In this document: in pieces, positions 52,802 to 61,284 of the stretch
Layout: every line of letters begins with the position of its first letter
How positions within the stretch are numbered: the first letter of the stretch is position 1
From: Streptosporangium lutulentum
GTDB lineage: Bacteria; Actinomycetota; Actinomycetes; Streptosporangiales; Streptosporangiaceae
DNA length: 64,000 nt
Assembly (NCBI RefSeq): GCF_030811455.1
Contig: NZ_JAUSQU010000001.1
Coordinates: forward strand, 3,472,001 to 3,536,000
Direction of reading: 5' to 3'
Notes under the pieces: model-generated
Told to the model about the DNA's origin: nothing
The model's input: only the letters and a program-made list of their open reading frames with translations
The model's database searches: none
Position numbers and translations under genes: made by a program

Positions 52802-54097
52802 TCACTGGTTCTGCGCCGTCTCGGTGATGGCGTCGGTGACCTCCTTGGGCCCGAGCGTCCCGGCGATGAGTTCGGCCACGCTGTCGTTCACCTGCTGTCC
52901 GACGGCGGGCGGGTAGGCCTGATCGAGGTAGAGCTGGAATCCGGCCGCCTTCCCGAGCTCCGTGGACACCGAGGCGAGCTTCTCGTCCTTGATGGCGTCC
53001 TCGGCTCCCTTGACGATCGGGAGGAACGCCCCGGTGGCCACGACCTTGCGCTGGTTGTCGAGGTTGGAGATGAACTTCAGGAAGTCGACCGCCTCCGGCG
53101 GCGCGTCCTTGCCGACGGCGAACCCGCCGCCGCCCCCGAAGGCGTCCGACGGGTCACCCTTGCCGCCTTCGACCGCGGGGAAGGGGAAGAAGGCCAGGTC
53201 CTCGCCGATGCCGTCGGGGGTGCCCGACGCGTCGCGCTGGACCGTGGGCGCCCACTGACCCATCAGTTCCATGGCCGCCTTGCCTCCGCCCATCAGCGCG
53301 GCCTGCCCGTCGGGCACGCCGTACCCCGCGCCGAGGAAGCCCTTCTGGAAGGGGTCGAGGTCGACGAGTTCCTTGAGGCGCTCGCCGGCCTGCACGAACT
53401 CGGGTGCGGTGAAGGTGGCGTCGGCGCCCGCCTGCTTGAGCGCGGGAAGGCCCGCCACGCGCATGGCGAGATAGGCCCAGTAGTAGTGGCCCGGCCACTT
53501 GTCCTTGCCCCCGAGGGCGATCGGGGTGATTCCCGCCGCCTTGAGTTTCTTGACGGTGTCGAGGAACGCGGTCCACGTGGTCGGTGTCTCGGAGATGCCC
53601 GCCTTGGCGAACAGCGCCTTGTTGTACCAGAAGCCCACCATGCCGACGTCGAACGGGACCGCGTAGGTCTTGCCGTCGAACTGGTAGGGCTGCACGGAGG
53701 CCGGCGTGAGCGTCCCGACCCAGGGGGCGATGTCGGCGGTGATGTCCTTGGCCAGCCCGGCGTCGATCTGCTGCTGCAGCACGCCGCCGCCCCACGTGTT
53801 GAAGATGTCGGGGATCGAGCCCGACTGGGTGAGCGTGGTCAGCTTGGCCTTGTACGCCTCATTCTCCAGGGCCGTGATCTTGATGGTGACGCCGGGGTGC
53901 GCCTTCTGGTACTCGTCGGCCAGCGCCTGCCACACGGGCAGCATCGGCTCGATGTTCTGGATGTGCCACCACTCGATCGTCTTCGAGGCGGCCTGTCCGG
54001 TTTCGCCTCCGCCGCCTCCGCCCTCGCTTGCGCAGCCCCCCAGGAGCAGCGCGGCGGCTGCCAGCAGCGCCACGCTCCGTCGACCTAACGAGATCAC
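52802..54097 (-). CDS. Carbohydrate ABC transporter substrate-binding lipoprotein
   Basis: A 431-residue SBP_bac_1-type sugar-binding protein. The lipobox LLGGC places the lipidated Cys at 22, followed by a Gly-rich linker. GTG 54097 has AAGGAAGGG upstream, and the extra in-frame residues before it are not signal-like. It binds the sugar outside the membrane. It is the first gene of the operon; a GAAA/TTTC palindrome lies about 150 bases upstream. Confidence 0.93.
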   Translation of the reverse strand: MISLGRRSVALLAAAALLLGGCASEGGGGGGETGQAASKTIEWWHIQNIEPMLPVWQALADEYQKAHPGVTIKITALENEAYKAKLTTLTQSGSIPDIFNTWGGGVLQQQIDAGLAKDITADIAPWVGTLTPASVQPYQFDGKTYAVPFDVGMVGFWYNKALFAKAGISETPTTWTAFLDTVKKLKAAGITPIALGGKDKWPGHYYWAYLAMRVAGLPALKQAGADATFTAPEFVQAGERLKELVDLDPFQKGFLGAGYGVPDGQAALMGGGKAAMELMGQWAPTVQRDASGTPDGIGEDLAFFPFPAVEGGKGDPSDAFGGGGGFAVGKDAPPEAVDFLKFISNLDNQRKVVATGAFLPIVKGAEDAIKDEKLASVSTELGKAAGFQLYLDQAYPPAVGQQVNDSVAELIAGTLGPKEVTDAITETAQNQ

Positions 54098-54242
54098 GAT
54101 GATCCCTTCCTTTTCGATGGAGATGTCCAGGTTGTTTTGGTAACCCTCATCGGTGCCGTCCGGCCGGGAGCGGACGCGTGACGCGCGCGCTCTCACGTCG
54201 CGGAGCCCGTTATCGGCTCATCACCACTCGCATCTGATCAAC

Positions 54243-54271
54243 GAAACTTTCGATCATATATCGATAGTTTC
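54243..54271. promoter_or_regulatory. LacI-type operator upstream of the sugar ABC operon
   Basis: GAAACTTTCGAT and ATCGATAGTTTC flank CATAT, with 11 of 12 arm positions matching. The GAAA/TTTC half-sites resemble those near the GH5 and LacI genes, which suggests control by the same repressor. Confidence 0.6.
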
Positions 54272-54352
54272 TGTGGGTGACGTGAGGCTATAGCGGCTTC
54301 CCGGCCGGATCAACGGCTGTTGTCGAGCTGTTACGCGGCGTCGCGAAGACCG

Positions 54353-55774
54353 CTACGAGGTGGCTCCGGAGCCGGGTCCCGTCCGCCCCGCGAGGCCGGC
54401 GGTCAGGAGTTCGACCAGCGGCTCCCGCCGTACGCAACCGGCCAGCGCGAAGGAGTCGGCGAGCGCGGCCAGCTCCTCCTCGGACAGGCCGCGGAAGAGC
54501 TCCGCGTACTCGGGGACGAGCGCCTGCGCGATGAGGATGTGCCGGATCAGGTCGTCGACCTGGTAGCGCGCGCCCCACGGGTACGGGTTCCAGGACGGGG
54601 CCTCGGTGTCCATGAGCCGGTGCAGGGGCGCGAGGTCGTCGGCCGTCTCCTCCATCGTCGAGCCCCACCGGTCGGCGCCGAGACGGTGCTTCTTGCCGAT
54701 GAAGGCGCCGAAGCGGCTCAGGTACGGCCCCGCCGGGTCGGCGTGCACCACGCCCTGCAGCCCGACGTCCTTGTAGGTCCACAGCGACCAGCCGGCGTCG
54801 TGGACGTCGTAGATGGCGAGCTGGTCGCGGAGGATCCGGTAACGCTGGGCGTCGATCTCCGGATTCCCGGTGTAGACGGGCCCGAACTCCCCCACCCACA
54901 GCGGCGTGCCGGTCTCCCGCTGGAAAAGGGTCCGCTTCTCGAAGGCCCGCTCCAGATGGCCGCGGTCGACCCACTCCCCCCGGGTGTACCCGGGGTACGG
55001 CCCGCCGTGCGCGAATCCGGCGAGAGCGTAGTCGTGACAGACGAAGACGGTGTTCTCGTACACCTCGCGGAAGATCGTGAAATCGGTGGAGTAGGTGTTG
55101 CCGTCCAGGAAGAGCACGTGCGCGGGGTCGACGGCGCGGACCGCCTTGACCAGCCGGTCGTAGAACGGCCCGACGACCCGGCCGGCCACGTCGCCCGGCT
55201 CGTTCACCGGGTTGTACCCGGCGACCCACGGGTTGTCCCGGTAACGGTCGGCCATGAACTCCCACAGGTGCACGACCCGATCCTGGAAGTGCCGGTGCTG
55301 CCAGAACGCCGCGACGTGGGTGGGGTTGTCGGAGTGCCAGTGCTGGTTCTGCGAGCCGGGCAGGGCGTGCAGGTCGATCACGCTGTAGATCCCGTGCGCG
55401 CCCAGCAACCCGATGACCCGGTCCAGATGGCGGAACCCCTCCTCCCTCACCTCCATCGGCCGGTCGTCGGATTCGAAGTGCCGGTAGTTCACCGGGATCC
55501 GGACGCAGTTGACGCCCATCGCGCCGAGCAGCGCGGCGTCCTCCGGGCCGAAGAACGAGGTCAGCAGCCGGTCGAAGAAGAACGCGGCGCGTTCCTCCCC
55601 GAGCACGCCGCCCACGGCGATGCGCATCGTCGACTCGTTGGCGGGGTAGCCGGTGATGAAGTTCTCCATGTTCATCCAGCCCCCGAGGCCGACCCCGCGC
55701 AGCCGTACCGGATTTCCCGAGGAGTCGACGAGGCGGGATCCGTTCACGCGCAGGAGCATCTGGTTGTCGGGCAT
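54353..55774 (-). CDS. Glycoside hydrolase family 5 enzyme
   Basis: A 473-residue (beta/alpha)8 glycosidase. The acid/base is Glu192 in GYNPVNEPGD and the nucleophile Glu296 in LWVGEFGP, the two GH5 catalytic glutamates. There is no signal peptide, so it probably acts on sugars already imported by the adjacent ABC system. ATG 55774 has GAGGAG 5 bases upstream. Subfamily and exact substrate (beta-glucoside or mannoside) cannot be told. Divergent from the LacI gene and likely its target. Confidence 0.9.
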   Translation of the reverse strand: MPDNQMLLRVNGSRLVDSSGNPVRLRGVGLGGWMNMENFITGYPANESTMRIAVGGVLGEERAAFFFDRLLTSFFGPEDAALLGAMGVNCVRIPVNYRHFESDDRPMEVREEGFRHLDRVIGLLGAHGIYSVIDLHALPGSQNQHWHSDNPTHVAAFWQHRHFQDRVVHLWEFMADRYRDNPWVAGYNPVNEPGDVAGRVVGPFYDRLVKAVRAVDPAHVLFLDGNTYSTDFTIFREVYENTVFVCHDYALAGFAHGGPYPGYTRGEWVDRGHLERAFEKRTLFQRETGTPLWVGEFGPVYTGNPEIDAQRYRILRDQLAIYDVHDAGWSLWTYKDVGLQGVVHADPAGPYLSRFGAFIGKKHRLGADRWGSTMEETADDLAPLHRLMDTEAPSWNPYPWGARYQVDDLIRHILIAQALVPEYAELFRGLSEEELAALADSFALAGCVRREPLVELLTAGLAGRTGPGSGATS

Positions 55775-55843
55775 CAAATCTCCTCAGCCACTCGCCGGGA
55801 ACCGCCTGCCGAGGAGCACGATTCACCGAACGGCTAAAAATGT

Positions 55844-55860
55844 TTCGGATATGTTCCGAA
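55844..55860. promoter_or_regulatory. Operator-like inverted repeat upstream of GH5
   Basis: TTCGGA and TCCGAA flank TATGT, about 70 bases upstream of the GH5 start. The stretch TTTCGGATATG is shared with the LacI promoter at 56294-56304. Confidence 0.55.
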
Positions 55861-55988
55861 TATTTCGCTTCCGTGACATTAGATAGGTCTTCCATCCCAC
55901 GTCAATAGCGACGAGACGAAGGAGGCCGGACCGCGAAGGCCCTCCCTTGCGGAGCGGCGTTCGTCTCACGGGCCGCCCGGGGTTTCTC

Positions 55989-55999
55989 TGAAAGTTTCA
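55989..55999. promoter_or_regulatory. TGAAAGTTTCA palindrome between GH5 and LacI
   Basis: An odd-centred perfect palindrome with the same GAAA/TTTC halves as the other sites. Possible auxiliary operator. Confidence 0.4.
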
Positions 56000-56284
56000 T
56001 GACGCCCCAGGACCGAATTACTCCCCCGAGCCGGAAACAACCGCCGCCCCCATCCGGCGGGCCGTGGATTCCCCATCCGATGGATCAAAGGCCGGAGCGG
56101 AGACCAGACAGGACCGAGTCGTCGTCCACGACCGACCCTCTCGCGACGGGCCATGGAATGTTTCATTTGATTTCAGAAAGTTTCAAAAACCAAAACCGCC
56201 ACAGGCTGCCCGCCGGCCCTCGACAGCCCGAAAAGTGGGGCTTTCACGAGGGGATGTAGTCCATCGCAGGCCACCGAGCGACAC

Positions 56285-56300
56285 TCCGAAAGCTTTCGGA
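56285..56300. promoter_or_regulatory. 16-bp perfect palindrome at the LacI gene start
   Basis: TCCGAAAGCTTTCGGA ends 14 bases before the LacI ATG at 56314. It is the best match to a LacI-family operator in the region and implies autoregulation. Confidence 0.65.
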
Positions 56301-56313
56301 TATGCTGCCTGGC

Positions 56314-57327
56314 ATGTCAGGTAAGCGCCGGGTGACGATCGCCCACATCGCCGAGGAGGCGGGCGTCTCCTCTCCCACGGTCTCCAAGGTGATCAACGGC
56401 AGGTCCGAGGTCTCGCCCCAGACCCGCAAGCGGGTCGAGCAGTTGCTCCAGGAGCACGGCTACATCCGGCGCACCGCGAGCGCGGACGGACCGGCGGGCA
56501 TGATCGACCTGATCTTCGCCGAGCTGGAGAGCCCGTGGGCGATGGAGCTCATCCGCGGCGCCGAGAGCGCGGCCAGGGAGGCGGAGGCCAGCATCGTGAT
56601 CTCCGTACTGCACACCCACGCCGGCCCCGGCCGCGACTGGCTCGAGCGCCTGGCGGCCCGCCGCACCGACGGCGTGATCATCGTCAGCTCCCGGCTCTCC
56701 GCCCAGCAGTACGGCCAGCTCAACGCCCGCTCGATCCCCTTCGTGGTCATCGACCCCGACGGCGAGCCCGCCCCCGACGTGGCCTCCGTGGGCGCCACCA
56801 ACTGGCAGGGCGGCCTGACCGCCACCCGCCACCTCCTGGAGCTCGGCCACCGCCGGATCGGCATGATCGGCGGGCCACCCGACATGCTGTGCAGCCGCGC
56901 CCGCATAGACGGCTACCGGGCCGCGCTGGAGACCGCCGGGGTCAAGGTCGACCCATCGCTGATCATGAACGGAGACTTCCTCGTCGGCTCCGGGCACGAC
57001 CACGGCCACGCCCTGCTCTCGCTCCCCGACCGGCCCACCGCCATCTTCGCGGGCAGCGACATGCAGGCCTTCGGCGTCTTCGAGGCCGCCCGCCAGCGCG
57101 GGCTCCGCGTGCCCGACGACCTGAGCGTCGTCGGCTTCGACGACCTGCCCCTGTCCAAGTCCGCCTGGCCGCCGCTCACCACGGTCCGCCAGCCCCTGGA
57201 GGAGATGGCCTTCCTCGCCACCCGCATGGCACTGGGCATCGCCCGGGGCGAGACCCCCGAACCGCGCAGGGTCGAGCTCTCGACCGACCTCGTCGTCCGC
57301 GAGAGCTCGGCTCCCCCTGCAACCTGA
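56314..57327 (+). CDS. LacI-family transcriptional repressor
   Basis: A 337-residue LacI regulator with the N-terminal helix-turn-helix and hinge (VTIAHIAEEAGVSSPTVSKV, 7-26) and a sugar-binding PBP-like core (GVIIVSSRL, FVVIDPDGEP, RIGMIGGPPDM, AIFAGSDMQA). It probably represses the divergent GH5 gene and the sugar ABC operon beyond it, and itself, through the GAAA/TTTC palindromes. ATG 56314 is preferred; the frame also has an ATG at 56302 that abuts the operator. Confidence 0.93.
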   Translation: MSGKRRVTIAHIAEEAGVSSPTVSKVINGRSEVSPQTRKRVEQLLQEHGYIRRTASADGPAGMIDLIFAELESPWAMELIRGAESAAREAEASIVISVLHTHAGPGRDWLERLAARRTDGVIIVSSRLSAQQYGQLNARSIPFVVIDPDGEPAPDVASVGATNWQGGLTATRHLLELGHRRIGMIGGPPDMLCSRARIDGYRAALETAGVKVDPSLIMNGDFLVGSGHDHGHALLSLPDRPTAIFAGSDMQAFGVFEAARQRGLRVPDDLSVVGFDDLPLSKSAWPPLTTVRQPLEEMAFLATRMALGIARGETPEPRRVELSTDLVVRESSAPPAT

Positions 57328-57436
57328 CGACACCGGTCGCCGGGCACTCCGCCCGGGAACTGAACCCACGTACGAACTCAGAACAACTACCAAGAGGCGT
57401 GCGCCGGTACAGACTTACGGCGCCCGCCATACTCGC

Positions 57437-57796
57437 CTACCGAACCTGCCCGGCCAATAATGCCGACCAAACGGCCCGAGCCTCACTGATCCGCCACAGC
57501 CGGGTCTCATGAATCCGAGGACCGTCCTCATGCTGGAGGATCCGCCGAATGAACCCTCGGCCAGCGCTGACATGCAGCTCGTAGAACGTGGCCCGGCACG
57601 CGCATGTCCACGCCTCCGGACGTGCCCGTTCTAAGATGTCGTCCGGCGTTCGCCACTCCAGCCGCGCATGGTCCCGCTGAAGCGTGGAGACGTGCCGCGG
57701 GCTGACGCATTCCTCGGACATGGGCAGCACGGTGAACCCCGCCCCGTAGATCATCGGTTCGGCGTACGACGACGCCTGCCCTTCAGCGCGGCCCAT
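57437..57796 (-). CDS. Hypothetical protein, second of a coupled pair
   Basis: A 119-residue protein with FTVLPMSEECVSPRHVSTLQ, ARPEAWTCACRATFYELHVS and RRILQHEDGPRIHETRLWR. The several Cys residues may bind metal. Its ATG overlaps the end of the previous gene by 14 bases, so the two are translated together. I do not recognise a family. The pair is controlled by the TCTAGA-type sites upstream (inference). Confidence 0.6.
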   Translation of the reverse strand: MGRAEGQASSYAEPMIYGAGFTVLPMSEECVSPRHVSTLQRDHARLEWRTPDDILERARPEAWTCACRATFYELHVSAGRGFIRRILQHEDGPRIHETRLWRISEARAVWSALLAGQVR

Positions 57797-58136
57797 GATC
57801 CATCCCGGCGACCTTCGGGACCAGCCAGGGCGGCATGTGCTGCTCCCGCAGTTCCGCGTACAGCACCGCGATTCGCTGTGCGGCCCGCTCGGGGTCGGTG
57901 GCAGAGTGCCAGGCGTAGACGAAGCGGCTATGCCGAAAGCTCCACCCGATGCGCCACCAGAACCGCTCCCCGTCACACCGGACGACCAGGCCCACCCAAA
58001 CCGACACCAGCGCCAGGTCGTACCCATCATGGATATCGCAGGTAATCTGCTGAACGGCGAGCTCACGCCGAAGTAACTCCGCGGTCTCCAGCGAAGTCAT
58101 CCCCATGGGAACCAGCGGCCTGATCGATTCCTCCAT
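57783..58136 (-). CDS. Hypothetical protein, first of a coupled pair
   Basis: A 117-residue protein containing CDIHDGYDLALVSVWVGLVV and WWRIGWSFRHSRFVYAWHSA, which look like a small alpha/beta domain seen in actinomycete proteins next to GntR regulators. ATG 58136 has an AGGAG site 6 bases upstream. Function unknown. Confidence 0.65.
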   Translation of the reverse strand: MEESIRPLVPMGMTSLETAELLRRELAVQQITCDIHDGYDLALVSVWVGLVVRCDGERFWWRIGWSFRHSRFVYAWHSATDPERAAQRIAVLYAELREQHMPPWLVPKVAGMDHGPR

Positions 58137-58342
58137 GACCGCTCCTACCCCGTGCCTAAAGCAGAACGCGGCTCCTGATACATCGAGTGTCCGTTATAGG
58201 AAGCCTCGTCAGGCCAGACAGGAAATCCGCACCAGAGAGAGGCGTTCCGCCTCTCCTCTCTACGAGACACACGCCGATCTGTCATGGATGTAGCCCTTCG
58301 GTCTGCTGATTTCGTACCGCCAGCACATCCATCAAGATATCT

Positions 58343-58394
58343 ACTCGTCTAGAGGAGTAAGGATGCCATATCATTTATGGCTCCTCTAGACGAG
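58343..58394. promoter_or_regulatory. Pair of inverted HutC/GntR-type operators (TCTAGA core)
   Basis: ACTCGTCTAGAGGAGTA at 58343-58359 and CTCCTCTAGACGAG at 58381-58394 are the same site in opposite directions, 37 bases centre to centre. The GTCTAGA core matches known HutC-subfamily sites such as DasR boxes. They flank an AT-rich patch that may hold the leftward promoter of the hypothetical pair. Confidence 0.6.
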
Positions 58395-58405
58395 TTCGTC
58401 AAGTG

Positions 58406-59197
58406 TTATCGAGCAGGAAGCTCGTACGAAAGCACGTAGGCATCGCTGGACATCACTGTGTCGCACACCTCCACAGCACGTCCGTCTGCGGCGTAAGCCG
58501 TACGGACCAAGCGAAACACCGGAACGCCCGGCGCCAGTTTGAGCGCCCGCACCTCATCGCGGAGCGGCATCCGGGAACGGATCTCCTCCACGAAGTGATC
58601 CAGCCTGTACCCCAATTCCTCCAGCCGGGCATATATCCCACCCGGACCACTGTCTGGCAGTGCGATCTGCGTGTCCCGAGCGATCTCCGCCGGGATATAC
58701 GAGACGGCCGTCTCCACCGGCTGACCGTTGATCAGATACCGGCGTGACCGCCGGATCACATGATCTTCCAGGGGGATCCCCAATTTCTCGGCCACCTCCG
58801 CCGACACCTGCTCTTCGGCGATCGTTAAAGAGTCGACAGATGGCTTCCCACCCGTTCCTTCCGTCTCCGCGATGAACGCGGCCTTGCCCCGTTCGCGGTG
58901 GCGGCGGGCAAAACGATCAGAAGCCAGCCGTCGCACCAGAGGATGAGCCCGAACGAAGACACCACGCCCATGCTCGGCGACCGTCAGCCCTTCGCCCTGG
59001 AGGACCTGGAGTGCGTTGCGAACAGTCATCCGTGCGACGCCGTAATGTTGCATGAGCCGAGCCTCTGAAGGGATCTTGTCACCTTCGGATAGGGTGCCAC
59101 GCTCGATCGCATCACGGATGTGATCGGCGATCTGTCGGAAGACGGCCCGGTCACTGGTCGGGTCCAGATCCGGCAACAGCAGCTCGGCCACACCCAA
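58406..59197 (-). CDS. GntR-family regulator with UTRA domain (HutC subfamily)
   Basis: A 263-residue regulator with a GntR winged helix (KIPSEARLMQHYGVARMTVR, 41-60) and a C-terminal UTRA ligand domain (RRYLINGQPVETAVSYIP). Close relatives include KorSA-type regulators of actinomycete integrative elements. It is divergent from a NUDIX gene, 67 bases away, and just downstream of its own stop lie two TCTAGA operators for the hypothetical pair. It probably represses both sides. Ligand unknown. Confidence 0.9.
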   Translation of the reverse strand: MGVAELLLPDLDPTSDRAVFRQIADHIRDAIERGTLSEGDKIPSEARLMQHYGVARMTVRNALQVLQGEGLTVAEHGRGVFVRAHPLVRRLASDRFARRHRERGKAAFIAETEGTGGKPSVDSLTIAEEQVSAEVAEKLGIPLEDHVIRRSRRYLINGQPVETAVSYIPAEIARDTQIALPDSGPGGIYARLEELGYRLDHFVEEIRSRMPLRDEVRALKLAPGVPVFRLVRTAYAADGRAVEVCDTVMSSDAYVLSYELPAR

Positions 59198-59213
59198 CTC
59201 CTCAACTCATACA

Positions 59214-59221
59214 TACATGTA
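59214..59221. promoter_or_regulatory. TACATGTA palindrome between GntR and NUDIX genes
   Basis: An 8-base perfect palindrome next to a run of CATACATACATG in the 67-base divergent promoter. It resembles operators of GntR regulators in pSAM2-type elements. Short, so only moderate support. Confidence 0.4.
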
Positions 59222-59264
59222 CCGCAGTTTGAGAATAGCGATCAGCAGCCCCGGAGGTAATCCG

Positions 59265-59714
59265 ATGGATCACCACAACACGCACTCCGTCAGCGTGGCA
59301 GGTGTGATCATCAACGACCAGGGGCGTGCCCTCCTTATCCAGCGCAGAGACAACAATCACTGGGAAGCTCCCGGCGGAGTCCTGGAACGCGACGAGGACA
59401 TCACCACCGGCCTGCTTCGAGAGATTCGAGAAGAGACCGGCCTGACCATCGAGCCCGTCACCCTGACCGGTGTCTACAAGAACATGACGCGGGGCATCGT
59501 CGCCCTGGTCTTCCGTTGCAAGGTCATCGACGGCCGACTCACCGAAACCGACGAAGCCCGCGCCTTCCGCTGGGTCACTGCCGAAGAGGTCCAGAAACTC
59601 GCATCCGAGGCATTCGCCGTCCGCGTCCTCGATGCCATGCACCACGACCGCGTACCGGCCGTACGCCACCACGACGGCACCCGGCTGCTCGGACCGTCAC
59701 AGCTACACGAGTGA
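59265..59714 (+). CDS. NUDIX hydrolase
   Basis: A 149-residue NUDIX protein with a full Nudix box, GVLERDEDITTGLLREIREE followed by TGL, at residues 38-60. The fold binds Mg2+ and hydrolyses nucleoside diphosphates linked to a variable group. A NUDIX protein next to a GntR regulator recalls pif and korSA of pSAM2, where the NUDIX protein gives transfer immunity; that role here is inference. ATG 59265 has a GGAGG site. Confidence 0.93.
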   Translation: MDHHNTHSVSVAGVIINDQGRALLIQRRDNNHWEAPGGVLERDEDITTGLLREIREETGLTIEPVTLTGVYKNMTRGIVALVFRCKVIDGRLTETDEARAFRWVTAEEVQKLASEAFAVRVLDAMHHDRVPAVRHHDGTRLLGPSQLHE

Positions 59715-59846
59715 CCTTCTATAGGCATCGGACGAGGATATGCATTCCAGCGAAAAGCGTGCTCACCTCGGTCCAGACGTTCGACCAGTCTAGGGACGGA
59801 GCTGGATAGCCGCAGTCCCCAAGGCTGAGAGGAGCTTGACGACGAA

Positions 59847-59878
59847 GGACTCGCAACGCCCTTCGGCGTTGCGAGTCC
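59847..59878. terminator. 14-bp perfect-stem bidirectional terminator
   Basis: GGACTCGCAACGCC pairs with GGCGTTGCGAGTCC around CTTC. It lies between the NUDIX gene and the convergent end of the leftward operon, 19 bases beyond the latter's stop. Confidence 0.8.
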
Positions 59879-59896
59879 GTATCGTTCCGCACATTG

Positions 59897-61009
59897 CTAC
59901 AGCAGAGAGTGGGCAGCCTCGGCCCACTCATCGATGCGGGCTGCTGCGAAGGACACCTTCCCAACCGCAGAGGAGATCTTCACCAGCGGCTTCCGCAGAT
60001 GCCGGCTGAGACCGCTGGCCCCGTCGACGATCGTGCCGAACTCGTTGAGCTCCTGGACGCCTCCCCGGGCCGATGCAGCCAATCCGATCAAGCCGTTGAG
60101 GAACTCATCGAGTTCCTCCGCACGGTCATCGCGCGGGGTGACAGCGACGAAATTCAGGATGCCTCGCACGCCACCGTCGATCGCCTGCATCCGCTTGGCG
60201 AACCGCTTGGCGCTCGCCTCCAGCTCATCGGCCGGGCTACTGATGGCCATCGCGTACTTGGCGACCACGGCCAGGCGGGCGCTCATCGGAGCGCCTTCAT
60301 GGGTGAGCCGGCTCAAATCGGGCCCGGATGCCTCCGACAGCGCTCCGATGGTCTCGATAGAGGAGGCGATCTCCTCCAGGTCTCCGGTCATCGCCTCCAT
60401 TTCGGTCTCGAGCAGGACAATGCTGTCCAGGAAACCGGGGGCGTCCTCCGCTAGGACGGGATCGACCGCCATGGGTTCGATCTCCTGCCCCCGCATGACC
60501 CTGGCAGGAGTCAGGAGGTCGAACCCATCGCGCATGCCTGCCTCCAGCGCGCCCTCAAGGGCCTTGCGGGCCTTGATCAGGCCGCCCTTCACCTGGACGA
60601 ACCTGATGGTCCTGATGGTCGAGATGTCGAATGGGAGTTGGCTGTGCTCACCGAGCTGGATCGTGGGTTTCCCGGTGGCATGACGTAACCCGAGCTCGTA
60701 CATCACGTTCGCGTTGCCGCCACCCAGATCGGCGATGACGATGTCGGCTTCCAGAATGTTGCGGCAGACCTGTTCGTTGATCTCGCCCGAGCCAGGAAGA
60801 TCATCTGCGCGGACCGGGTTGATGCCGAACTTTCGGCAGGCGGCCAGGGTGACGTGCTCGAAGACTTCCAGGGCATCCTCGTAGGTCTTCTGCTCCGGAC
60901 TGTCGGGGGGCGCAAAGGCATCGCCGATCGGACCGATGGCGAAGCACGTCCACACGCGCTCCGGCTTCTCCGGCGGTTCCGCGAGGGCGGGTGGGGCCAT
61001 GACGCTCAT
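59897..61009 (-). CDS. Nucleoside 2-deoxyribosyltransferase-like (DRHyd-type) protein with helical C-terminus
   Basis: The 370-residue protein has an N-terminal Rossmann-like domain (about 18-145) with FAIGPIGDAF at 23-32, ILEADIVIADLGG at 85-97, NANVMYELGLRHA at 99-111 and PFDISTIRTI at 126-135. These match nucleoside 2-deoxyribosyltransferase relatives that occur in bacterial conflict systems (DRHyd group), with Glu105 a likely catalytic residue. The last 220 residues are helical and unknown. It overlaps the HTH gene by 1 base (TGATG), and is the last gene of the operon. A NAD+- or nucleotide-cleaving effector is plausible but not shown. Confidence 0.78.
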   Translation of the reverse strand: MSVMAPPALAEPPEKPERVWTCFAIGPIGDAFAPPDSPEQKTYEDALEVFEHVTLAACRKFGINPVRADDLPGSGEINEQVCRNILEADIVIADLGGGNANVMYELGLRHATGKPTIQLGEHSQLPFDISTIRTIRFVQVKGGLIKARKALEGALEAGMRDGFDLLTPARVMRGQEIEPMAVDPVLAEDAPGFLDSIVLLETEMEAMTGDLEEIASSIETIGALSEASGPDLSRLTHEGAPMSARLAVVAKYAMAISSPADELEASAKRFAKRMQAIDGGVRGILNFVAVTPRDDRAEELDEFLNGLIGLAASARGGVQELNEFGTIVDGASGLSRHLRKPLVKISSAVGKVSFAAARIDEWAEAAHSLL

Positions 61010-61284
61010 CAATTCTCCTCTGTCTCTCGGGCGGCATATCTGGCGCCCGTCTCCATGTCTTCGGCGTAGACCGGGACCTGGTCGATGCCGAGGGTGTTCA
61101 GTAGAAACGCGGTCGGGATGCGGTAGTGGTTGCCAACCCGGACTACGGGACAGGGAAAGCTCCCAACTCGGATCAGGCGGTAGGCGGTACCAGGACAGAT
61201 GCCGAGGGCCCTGGCGGCGGTGCGCAGGTCGACAGCCAGAGGGAGGCCAAACACCTCGGCGAAGGTCAGCGGTGTCTCGGTCAT
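61009..61284 (-). CDS. Small excisionase-like helix-turn-helix protein
   Basis: A 91-residue protein with a MerR/HTH_17-like DNA-binding motif (AARALGICPGTAYRLIRVGS) and wing (PVVRVGNHYRIPTAFLL). Such proteins act as excisionases or small regulators in mobile elements. ATG 61284 overlaps the preceding gene's stop by 4 bases. It may autoregulate the operon. Confidence 0.8.
   Translation of the reverse strand: MTETPLTFAEVFGLPLAVDLRTAARALGICPGTAYRLIRVGSFPCPVVRVGNHYRIPTAFLLNTLGIDQVPVYAEDMETGARYAARETEEN

Larger units (their letters stand above)
55775..56313. other. Divergent regulatory region, GH5 / LacI
   Basis: About 540 bases with no gene. It carries three palindromic sites with TTTCGG or GAAA/TTTC halves. 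The stretch GTTTCATTTGATTTCAGAAA around 56160-56180 adds more half-sites. It should hold both divergent promoters. Confidence 0.55.

Noticed and set aside
51914..54088. A 724-codon open frame on the + strand across the sugar ABC operon
   Set aside because: It lies antisense to three well-recognised ABC genes; it is a by-product of high GC at third codon positions and has no recognisable domain.
54320..55837. A 505-codon + strand frame opposite the GH5 gene
   Set aside because: The minus strand shows both GH5 catalytic glutamates; the antisense frame is featureless.
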